Source: Pseudomonas oryzicola
GTDB lineage: Bacteria > Pseudomonadota > Gammaproteobacteria > Pseudomonadales > Pseudomonadaceae
Length of the DNA: 64,000 bases
Direction of reading: 5' to 3'
Assembly (NCBI RefSeq): GCF_014269185.2
Contig: NZ_JABWRZ020000003.1
Location: forward strand, 62,001-126,000
Shown here: positions 57,721 to 64,000 of the stretch, one piece after another
Layout: each line of letters starts with the position of its first letter
How positions within the stretch are numbered: the stretch's first letter is position 1
Position numbers and translations under genes: made by a program
The notes under the pieces: generated by a model
Databases searched by the model: none
Told to the model about the DNA's origin: nothing
The model's input: the letters and a program-made list of their open reading frames with translations, nothing else

Positions 57721-58653
57721 TCAAGCCTCGGCTTTGTAGTTGTAACCGATCGGATGCGGCAGGTTGCGGGCCTTGGCCAGTTCGATCTGCTTCTGCCGGT
57801 CGATGGCGCTGCGCCGGGTCTTCTCGCTCAGGGTGTCCCAGCAATGCGGGCAGCTCACCCCCGGCGAATAGTGCTCGGACGCACGCTCCTGTGCATTGAT
57901 CGGGTGGCGGCAGGCGTGGCATTGGTCGTACTCGCCCTCGCTCAGGTCATGGCGCACCGTGACGCGGTTGTCGAAGACGAAGCAGTCGCCGTCCCACAGG
58001 CTTTCTTCCTGAGGTACTTCCTCGAAGTATTTCAGGATGCCGCCCTTAAGATGATAGACCGCTTCGAAGCCTTCACCGAGCATGTAGCTGGAGGCTTTTT
58101 CGCAACGGATGCCGCCGGTGCAGAACATGGCAACCTTCTTGTGCTTGCTGGGGTCGAAGTTGGCCTTGATGTACTCGGGGAACTCGCGGAAGGTTTCGGT
58201 CTTCGGGTCGATGGCGCCCTTGAAGGTGCCGATGGCCACTTCGTAATCGTTGCGGGTGTCGATCAGCAGCACTTCCGGGTCGCTGATCAGGGCGTTCCAG
58301 TCCTTGGGCTCGACGTAGGTGCCGACCGCCTTGTTGGGGTCCACGCCGGGTACGCCGAGGGTGACGATCTCTTTCTTGAGCTTGACCTTGGTGCGGTAGA
58401 ACGGCTGTTCGTCGCAGTACGATTCCTTGTGGTCGACATCGGCCAGGCGCGGGTCGTTGCGCAGCCAGGCCAGCAGGCCGTCGATGCCTTCGCGGGTGGC
58501 CGACACGGTGCCGTTGATACCCTCGTGGGCCAGCAGCAGGGTGCCTTTGACATTGTTGTCGAGCATGGCCTTGAGCAGCGGCTCACGCAGCTCGACGTAG
58601 TCTTCCAGGGTGACGAACTTGTACAGCGCCGCGACGACGATAGGTTGGGACAT
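57721..58653 (-). CDS. trhO: tRNA uridine(34) hydroxylase, rhodanese-like
   Basis: A 310-residue YceA-type enzyme that introduces the oxygen in 5-hydroxyuridine at the tRNA wobble position. Domains: N-terminal ferredoxin-like part ([14 protein letters not shown]), rhodanese domain with active loop [16 protein letters not shown] (Cys in CTGGIR), and a Cys-rich C-terminal segment ([26 protein letters not shown]), which may bind zinc. Length fits the family. It heads the three-gene unit with the DsbA-like and ABC genes. Confidence 0.94.
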   Translation of the reverse strand: MSQPIVVAALYKFVTLEDYVELREPLLKAMLDNNVKGTLLLAHEGINGTVSATREGIDGLLAWLRNDPRLADVDHKESYCDEQPFYRTKVKLKKEIVTLGVPGVDPNKAVGTYVEPKDWNALISDPEVLLIDTRNDYEVAIGTFKGAIDPKTETFREFPEYIKANFDPSKHKKVAMFCTGGIRCEKASSYMLGEGFEAVYHLKGGILKYFEEVPQEESLWDGDCFVFDNRVTVRHDLSEGEYDQCHACRHPINAQERASEHYSPGVSCPHCWDTLSEKTRRSAIDRQKQIELAKARNLPHPIGYNYKAEA

Positions 58654-58712
58654 GAAGCTGAATCTCCAGGTGGTTGCCCTCGTAAGGGGCGGACCGGGTT
58701 ACACAAGAAACA

Positions 58713-58806
58713 GGGGGCCGCTGCGCACGCCATCGCCGACAGGCCGGGGCCCACAGGTGAATTTGTGGGAGCTGGCTTGCCGGCGATGGGCTGCACAGCA
58801 GCCCCC
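58713..58806. repeat. Inverted pair of REP-like elements
   Basis: Left copy about 58713-58759 (GGGGGCCGCTGCGCACGCCA TCGCCG) and right inverted copy about 58762-58806 (CGGCGATGGGCTGC ACAGCAGCCCCC), ending in CTTTTT. Located between trhO and bolA, both minus strand; the right arm hairpin GGGCTGC-aca-GCAGCCC followed by T-run could also stop plus-strand transcription. Confidence 0.72.
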
Positions 58807-58848
58807 TTTTTGGGATGTAGCGGATTCTACCAGAACAACAGAATGGTT

Positions 58849-59145
58849 TCAGTGCCCGCCGCCTGCGCACACCGGCGAAGCGGGTGCCACACCAACCTTG
58901 GCCCACTCTTCGGCGGTGTAGGTGTGGATGGCCAGGGCGTGGATCTCGCCCATCAGTTCACCCATGGTGGCGTACACCTTCTGGTGGCGCTTGACGCTGT
59001 TCAATCCGGCAAACTGCTCGCTGACGATCACTGCCTTGTAGTGGGTCTCCTGACCACGACTGTGCATGTGGCTTTCGTTGAGCACTTGCAGGTGTTGCGG
59101 CGCCAGGGCGGCCAACTGCTGTTCGATGCGCTGTTGCATGCTCAT
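58849..59145 (-). CDS. bolA: BolA-family protein
   Basis: A 98-residue BolA-fold protein. The conserved part is LQVLNESHMHSRGQETHYKA followed by VSEQFAGLNSVKRHQKVYAT with the invariant His of RHQKVY, a ligand for [2Fe-2S] clusters shared with monothiol glutaredoxins. BolA proteins affect cell shape, stress responses and iron regulation. The gene follows the DUF2059 gene by ten bases and is probably co-transcribed. ATG two codons later is a possible start. Confidence 0.93.
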   Translation of the reverse strand: MSMQQRIEQQLAALAPQHLQVLNESHMHSRGQETHYKAVIVSEQFAGLNSVKRHQKVYATMGELMGEIHALAIHTYTAEEWAKVGVAPASPVCAGGGH

Positions 59146-59155
59146 CGCGGCGTAC

Positions 59156-59680
59156 TCACTTCTTCGCCGGGGCGACGGCCTTGCCGGCGTTCGGGTCCAG
59201 CTCCTTGGTCATGTCGTCCAGCAGCTTGTTCACCACCGGCACCGCAGGCTCCAGGCTCTGCTGGGTCAGCTGGGCCGACTGCTGGGTGACCTTGGGCATT
59301 TCACGCAGCACTTTCTTGCCCAACGGCGACTCGTAGAACTTGACCAGGTCGTTCAGCTCCTGCTCGGTGAAGGTCTGGGTGTACAGGTCGACCATCTTCG
59401 GCTTCAGCTTTTTCCAGCCGATGGCGTTGTCCAGCGCTGCGTTGGCCTTGGCCTGGTAGCTTTCCAGCACCGCCTGCTTGCTGGTCGGGGCCTTGGTCTG
59501 GGCGAAACGCTGGGCGAACATCTGCTGGACCTGCATGTATACCGGCGTACCCAGCTTGTCGGCGTTGGCCAGGGTCAGGAATTTCTCGGCAGCAGCATTG
59601 TGGCTGGCGGTGGCAGCGAGTACCTGGCCGCTGGCGCAAGCCAGGGCAACGGCGGCACAAAGGACACGGAGACGGGTCAT
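59156..59680 (-). CDS. DUF2059 periplasmic protein
   Basis: A 174-residue exported protein: signal peptide [20 protein letters not shown] with cleavage after LAA near residue 23, then a DUF2059-type helical domain (about 80-150; [20 protein letters not shown], the domain core). Function is unknown; a role in envelope stress has been suggested for some relatives. AAGGA precedes the ATG at 59680 by six bases; the 25 extra codons upstream are not used. It is divergent from fumC. Confidence 0.88.
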   Translation of the reverse strand: MTRLRVLCAAVALACASGQVLAATASHNAAAEKFLTLANADKLGTPVYMQVQQMFAQRFAQTKAPTSKQAVLESYQAKANAALDNAIGWKKLKPKMVDLYTQTFTEQELNDLVKFYESPLGKKVLREMPKVTQQSAQLTQQSLEPAVPVVNKLLDDMTKELDPNAGKAVAPAKK

Positions 59681-59835
59681 TGCATTTCCTTCAGAAGAGA
59701 GGGAGGCGGGTACCTCAGAGTAGAGCATTCTGCGCCGTGGTGGCGATGTGCTCAAGTGGCACGACGAGCGACGGAACCGCTCGGTCGAATCAGGGCCTAA
59801 ACTGCGATTTCGAACTACACAGGAGTGCGTACAGA

Positions 59836-61230
59836 ATGAGCCGCATCGAGACAGACAGCCTGGGCCCGGTCGAAGTTCCTGAGGACGCCTACTGGGGTGC
59901 GCAGACCCAGCGTTCGCTGATCAACTTCGCCATCGGCAAGGAACGCATGCCTATTGCGGTGTTGCACGCCCTGGCGCTGATCAAGAAGGCCGCAGCACGC
60001 GTCAACGACCGCAATGGCGACTTGCCGGCCGACATCGCCCGGCTGATCGAACAGGCTGCCAACGAAGTGCTGGAAGGCCAGCACGACGACCAGTTCCCGC
60101 TGGTGGTATGGCAGACCGGCAGCGGCACCCAGAGCAACATGAACGTCAACGAAGTGATCGCCGGGCGGGCCAACGAACTGGCCGGCAAAGGCCGTGGCGG
60201 CAAGGCGCCAGTACACCCCAACGACCACGTCAACCGTTCGCAGAGTTCCAACGACTGCTTCCCCACCGCCATGCACATTGCTGCAGCCCAGGCGGTACAC
60301 GACAAGTTGCTGCCAGCCATCGCCGAACTGTCCTCGGGGCTGGCCGAGTTGTCGGCACGCCACCACCAATTGGTGAAAACCGGCCGCACGCACATGATGG
60401 ATGCCACGCCGATCACCTTTGGCCAGGAAGTATCCGCGTTCGTCGCCCAGCTCGACTACGCCCAGCGCGCCATCCGCGCCAGCCTGCCGGCGGTGTGTGA
60501 ACTGGCCCAGGGCGGCACTGCCGTGGGTACCGGGCTGAACGCCCCGCATGGTTTCGCCGAAGCCATCGCAGCCGAGCTGGCGGCACTGTCCGGCCTGCCG
60601 TTCGTTACCGCGCCGAACAAATTCGCCGCCCTTGCCGGGCATGAGCCGCTGACCAGCCTGGCTGGCGCCCTCAAGACCCTGGCTGTGGCCCTGATGAAAA
60701 TTGCCAATGACCTGCGCCTGCTGGGTTCCGGCCCGCGTGCCGGGCTGGCTGAAGTACGCCTGCCGGCCAACGAACCCGGTAGTTCGATCATGCCGGGCAA
60801 GGTCAACCCGACCCAGTGCGAGGCGTTGTCGATGCTGGCCTGCCAGGTGTTGGGCAACGACGCGGCGATCGGCTTTGCCGCCAGCCAGGGCCATTTGCAG
60901 CTGAACGTGTTCAAGCCGGTGATCATCCACAACCTGTTGCAGTCGATCGAACTGCTGGCCGATGGCTGCCGCAACTTCCAGGAGCATTGCGTGGCGGGTA
61001 TCGAGCCGGATGCCGAGCAGATGGCGGCGCACCTGGAGCGGGGGCTGATGCTGGTGACCGCGCTGAACCCGCACATTGGTTATGACAAGGCAGCGGAAAT
61101 TGCCAAGAAGGCCTACAGCGAGGGCAAGACCTTGCGCGAGGCGGCACTGGAGTTGAAGTACCTGACCAATGAGCAGTTCGACCAGTGGGTACGGCCGGAG
61201 AACATGCTGGCACCGGGGGGGAAAGGCTGA
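59836..61230 (+). CDS. fumC: Fumarate hydratase, class II
   Basis: Oxygen-stable fumarase (464 residues, cytoplasm), reversible hydration of fumarate to malate in the TCA cycle. Family signatures: [60 protein letters not shown] and the mobile loop [17 protein letters not shown] with the catalytic serine. The ATG at 59836 with AGGAG ten bases upstream gives the usual start; the in-frame extension upstream is non-coding. Pseudomonads often carry a second fumC in the sod/iron region; this is the other, core-flank copy. Followed by a REP palindrome. Confidence 0.96.
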   Translation: MSRIETDSLGPVEVPEDAYWGAQTQRSLINFAIGKERMPIAVLHALALIKKAAARVNDRNGDLPADIARLIEQAANEVLEGQHDDQFPLVVWQTGSGTQSNMNVNEVIAGRANELAGKGRGGKAPVHPNDHVNRSQSSNDCFPTAMHIAAAQAVHDKLLPAIAELSSGLAELSARHHQLVKTGRTHMMDATPITFGQEVSAFVAQLDYAQRAIRASLPAVCELAQGGTAVGTGLNAPHGFAEAIAAELAALSGLPFVTAPNKFAALAGHEPLTSLAGALKTLAVALMKIANDLRLLGSGPRAGLAEVRLPANEPGSSIMPGKVNPTQCEALSMLACQVLGNDAAIGFAASQGHLQLNVFKPVIIHNLLQSIELLADGCRNFQEHCVAGIEPDAEQMAAHLERGLMLVTALNPHIGYDKAAEIAKKAYSEGKTLREAALELKYLTNEQFDQWVRPENMLAPGGKG

Positions 61231-61252
61231 CAGCCCAGACACCCGCGCCCCT

Positions 61253-61301
61253 TGTAGGAGCGACCTTGCGCAGCCCATCGCGACGCAAGGCCGCCCCTAC
61301 A
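61253..61301. repeat. REP-like near-palindrome after fumC
   Basis: TGTAGGAGCGACCTTGCG (61253-61270) faces CGCAAGGCCGCCCCTACA (61284-61301), a near-perfect inverted repeat with a short centre containing GCAGCCCATCGCGA. It lies between the convergent fumC and EamA genes. Confidence 0.75.
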
Positions 61302-62262
61302 CAGAGCGTGCAACTTTCCTGAATTTGCGGGCACGCCAGCTAGCCACCAGCGACGGCCCCAGCGCCACCAGCGCCGAACCCAGCACCACCGTGACCGCCC
61401 CGACATAACCCAGGGCATTGATATCCTCGGCATGCACGTAGTCAGGCCACAGCAAGGCCGCCAATGCCACCGCGACGAAGGTCACCAGCGGCGTCAACGC
61501 CAGCGTGGCACTCACCCGCGACGCCTCCCAGTGCGCCAGCGCTTCGGCAAACGCGCCATAGGCCACCAGTGTGTTCAGGCAGCAGGCCAGCAACAACCAG
61601 CCCTGCACCGGGGTCAGCTGCAACGCTTGCAGCGGGTGTACCCATGGTGTGAGCAACGCAGCGCAACCGAGGTAGATCACCATCATGACTTGTTGCGAAT
61701 TCCACACGGTCAGCAGTTGCTTCTGGCTCAGGGCGTAGAACACCCAGATGGTGGTGGCCAGCAGAATGGTCAGCACGCCAGTGGTATAGGTGCCGAGCGA
61801 GGTGAGCAGCTCCTCCAGGCGCTGGTTGAAGAACAGGCCAAACCCCGCCAGCAGAATCAGCAGGCCGGCGCCCTGCCCCAGGCTGAAACGTTCGCGGAAC
61901 ACGAACACGCTGGCCACCAGCAGCAACACCGGGCCGAGCTGCACCACCAGTTGCGCGGTGCCCGGGCTCAGCAGGTTCAGGCCAATCAGGTACAGCACGT
62001 AGTTGCCCATCAGGCCGAGCACGGCCACTAACACCAGGCCTTTGCCCTTGGGCGTCAGCTTGCTGAAGGAAGGCAGCCTGCGCTTGGCGGCCAGCCAGGC
62101 GAACAGCAGGCCGCCGGAGACCAGCAGGCGGTACCAGGTGACGGTAACCGGGTCGACCACTTGCAGCACCTGCTTGAGCTTGATCGGCAGGATGCCCCAG
62201 AGCAACGCCGTCAAAAGTGCCAGGAAAAGGCCATAGCCCCAGCGGCCGGTAATGGTGTGCAT
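61297..62262 (-). CDS. EamA/DMT-family transporter
   Basis: A 321-residue inner-membrane protein with ten predicted helices as two EamA repeats (about 10-145 and 160-295). Typical segments are ALLWGILPIKLKQVLQVVD, WYRLLVSGGLLFAWLA, LLSPGTAQLVVQLGPVLLLV and SRVSATLALTPLVTFVAVAL. Members export amino acids, metabolites or drugs; the substrate here is unknown. Monocistronic, convergent with fumC, its last codons touching the REP element. Confidence 0.9.
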   Translation of the reverse strand: MHTITGRWGYGLFLALLTALLWGILPIKLKQVLQVVDPVTVTWYRLLVSGGLLFAWLAAKRRLPSFSKLTPKGKGLVLVAVLGLMGNYVLYLIGLNLLSPGTAQLVVQLGPVLLLVASVFVFRERFSLGQGAGLLILLAGFGLFFNQRLEELLTSLGTYTTGVLTILLATTIWVFYALSQKQLLTVWNSQQVMMVIYLGCAALLTPWVHPLQALQLTPVQGWLLLACCLNTLVAYGAFAEALAHWEASRVSATLALTPLVTFVAVALAALLWPDYVHAEDINALGYVGAVTVVLGSALVALGPSLVASWRARKFRKVARSV

Positions 62263-62390
62263 AAAATCCTCGATCGAGCCCGTGGTGGGGGTGGTTGAAT
62301 TCTAAGGGCTTGGAGGGCGGGGACGGTGGTGGGTGCCGGGAAAAGAATTCATCAGGTCATTCTTCTGCGGCATGGCTTGGCGGGTGTGCT

Positions 62391-62502
62391 GCCTGTTCTG
62401 GCCCTTTCGCGGGCACGCCCGCTCCCACAGGGCCCCCACAAGATTCAGAGTGTGTGCAAATCCTGTGGGAGCGGGCGTGCCCGCGAAGAGGCCAGAACAG
62501 GC
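62391..62502. repeat. Long REP inverted pair (41-bp arms)
   Basis: Left arm 62391-62431 (starts GCCTGTTCTGGCCCTTTCGC) and right arm 62462-62502 are reverse complements at 39 of 41 positions, separated by a 30-base spacer. Both carry the REP core cgcgggnnnncccgctcccacagg also seen at 48287-48380. It lies between the EamA gene and the polyphosphate kinase gene. Confidence 0.88.
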
Positions 62503-62517
62503 AACCAACAAGCCTGG

Positions 62518-64000
62518 CTATTTCTTGTCCCTGGCAAACGCCGCCTCAAGCGCCTGGTTGATGGTGCGCAACACCTTCACCCGCGCCCAGCGCTTGTCGT
62601 TGGCCTCCACCAGCGTCCACGGCGCGATCTCGGTGCTGGTACGGTCGACCATGTCACCCACCGCCTGCACATAGGCGTCCCACTTTTCGCGGTTGCGCCA
62701 GTCATCCTCGGTGATCTTGTAACGCTTGAACGGGATCTGCTCGCGCTCTTCGAAACGCTCCAGCTGGGTCTGCTGGTCGATCGCCAACCAGAACTTGACC
62801 ACCACCGTGCCAGCGTTCACCAACTGCTCCTCGAAATCGTTGATTTCGCTGTAGGCGCGCATCCAGTCGGCCGGGCTGCAGAAGCCTTCCACCCGCTCCA
62901 CCAGCACCCGGCCATACCAGGAACGATCGAAGATGGTGAACTTGCCGCGCGCCGGAATATGCCGCCAGAACCGCCACAGGTAAGGCTGCGCGCGCTCCTC
63001 TTCGGTGGGCGCGGCAATTGGCACGATGCGGTACTGACGGGGGTCCAGCGCTGCCGCCACACGACGAATGGCGCCGCCCTTGCCGGCGGCGTCGTTGCCT
63101 TCGAACACCGCCACCAGCGCATGCCGACGCATGCGCTTGTCGCGCAACAGGCCAGCCAGGCGAGCCTGCTCGGTAACCAGCTGTTCCTGATAGTCGGCCT
63201 TGTCCAGGCGCAGGGTCATGTCCAATGCGCCCAGCAGGCTGCGCTGGTCGATGCTGCGCCCCAGCGGCGCGACGTTGCCCCGGTGCTTGCCCTTGGGGTT
63301 GTCGGCCAGTGCCGCTTGCAGGCTCTCCAGCAGAATGCGCCCCACCGCCAGGCTGCGGTAGTTCGGGTCGACGCCTTCGATGATATGCCATGGCGCATAG
63401 TCACGGCTGGTGCGGCGCAGCACGCGTTCGCCGAAGCGCACGAAACGGTCGTAGGTTTCCGACTGCTGCCAGTCCAGCGGGCTGATGCGCCAGCTGTGCA
63501 GCGGGTCGTCCTTCAGCGCCTTGAGGCGGGCCTTCATCTGCTTCTTGGACAGGTGGAACCAGAACTTGATGATCAGCGCACCTTCGTCGCAGAGCATTTC
63601 CTCGAGCCGCTCGGCGCCGGCGATGGCCTGGTCGAGCACGGCGTCCTTGAACAGGCCGTGTACCCGCCCCTGGAGCATCTGGCTGTACCAGTTACCGAAG
63701 AACACGCCCATCCGCCCCTTCGGTGGCAGGGCCCGCCAATAGCGCCAGGCCGGGGGCCGGGCCAGCTCTTCGTCGGTTTGCTGGTCGAAGGTGAGCACAT
63801 CGATCAGCCGCGGGTCCATCCACTCGTTGAGCAACTTGACCGTCTCGCCCTTGCCGGCGCCTTCAATGCCGTTGATCAGCACGATCACCGGGAAACGCGC
63901 CTGCTGCTTGAGTTCGTACTGGGCTTCGAGCAGGGCCTCGCGCAAAGCGGGTACCTCGGCGTCGTAAGCCTCCTTGTCGATGCTGTGGCCGATTTCTGCG
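62518..64000 (-). CDS. pap: Polyphosphate:AMP phosphotransferase, PPK2 class II (N-terminus outside window)
   Basis: Transfers phosphate from polyphosphate to AMP, giving ADP. Two fused PPK2 domains: the first has P-loop INGIEGAGKGETVKLL and RPPAWRYWRALPPKGRMGVF; the second has FEGNDAAGKGGAIRRVAAAL, QPYLWRFWRHIPARGKFTIF and RSWYGRVLVERVEGF. The frame continues to the right edge (upstream residues include EIGHSIDKEAYDAEVPALRE), so only a handful of N-terminal residues should be missing from a family length near 500. The double-domain layout distinguishes it from single-domain ADP/GDP-forming PPK2. Confidence 0.92.
   Translation of the reverse strand, partial: AEIGHSIDKEAYDAEVPALREALLEAQYELKQQARFPVIVLINGIEGAGKGETVKLLNEWMDPRLIDVLTFDQQTDEELARPPAWRYWRALPPKGRMGVFFGNWYSQMLQGRVHGLFKDAVLDQAIAGAERLEEMLCDEGALIIKFWFHLSKKQMKARLKALKDDPLHSWRISPLDWQQSETYDRFVRFGERVLRRTSRDYAPWHIIEGVDPNYRSLAVGRILLESLQAALADNPKGKHRGNVAPLGRSIDQRSLLGALDMTLRLDKADYQEQLVTEQARLAGLLRDKRMRRHALVAVFEGNDAAGKGGAIRRVAAALDPRQYRIVPIAAPTEEERAQPYLWRFWRHIPARGKFTIFDRSWYGRVLVERVEGFCSPADWMRAYSEINDFEEQLVNAGTVVVKFWLAIDQQTQLERFEEREQIPFKRYKITEDDWRNREKWDAYVQAVGDMVDRTSTEIAPWTLVEANDKRWARVKVLRTINQALEAAFARDKK

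Overview
The window looks like a chromosomal segment of a Pseudomonas putida-group bacterium. The evidence is the GC-rich core genes, the fused tyrA-aroA gene, the core order serC-pheA-tyrA/aroA-cmk-rpsA-ihfB with gyrA, mtnA, ubiG and mupP beside it, and short REP-type inverted repeats of the kind common in this group. Species assignment is inference from gene order and protein resemblance; no search was run.

Layout. (1) 1-1349: left core flank with pyrF (cut by the window edge), a small DUF2897-type membrane protein and a ComEA-like helix-hairpin-helix protein. (2) 2039-16986, plus strand: a polysaccharide operon with wecB and wecC (UDP-ManNAcA supply), a 1685-residue methyltransferase/coiled-coil/multi-glycosyltransferase protein, a small lipoprotein, two GT4 glycosyltransferases, then an AT-rich block of three unusual genes: a DDD-motif glycosyltransferase, a membrane protein fused to a kinase-like domain, and a two-domain alpha/beta-hydrolase. 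(3) 17301-24345, minus strand: wbpV-wbpL-wbpM-rmlB-rmlD-rmlA, the conserved Pseudomonas O-antigen initiation set plus three of four dTDP-L-rhamnose genes. (4) A 1.2-kb non-coding stretch, then 25553-33121 plus strand: wzm-wzt ABC exporter, a 1017-residue methyltransferase/GT/GT2 fusion, a second wecB and a stand-alone GT. (5) 33144-34974, minus: a GT2 enzyme and rmlC. (6) 35185-64000: right core flank, mostly minus strand, with a beta-CASP metallo-hydrolase, LapA-domain protein, ihfB, rpsA, cmk, tyrA-aroA, pheA, serC, gyrA and mtnA; then ubiG-mupP-yciK (plus), a TenA/PqqC-fold protein, a GGDEF/EAL protein, an ABC exporter, a DsbA-like protein, trhO, bolA, a DUF2059 protein, fumC (plus), an EamA transporter and a polyphosphate kinase 2-type enzyme cut by the right edge.

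How it fits together. The 2-35 kb region reads as an O-antigen (or related surface polysaccharide) locus. WbpM, WbpV and WbpL would make and load the first sugar on undecaprenyl phosphate, Rml enzymes supply dTDP-rhamnose, WecB/WecC supply UDP-ManNAcA, and several multi-domain glycosyltransferases build the chain. No wzx, wzy or wzz is seen; the exporter is Wzm/Wzt, and Wzt carries a C-terminal extension as in systems that recognise a chain-end modification. The two proteins with methyltransferase plus coiled-coil segments are natural candidates for chain capping and length control. REP repeats occur only in the flanking core, and the 9.5-17 kb block is clearly AT-rich, which suggests that the locus was acquired or exchanged.

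Most novel-looking parts: the membrane/kinase-like fusion at 13881-15626 with its two neighbours, a beta-domain shared by two otherwise different glycosyltransferases, and an MtnA-type protein whose usual His-Cys active-site pair is replaced.
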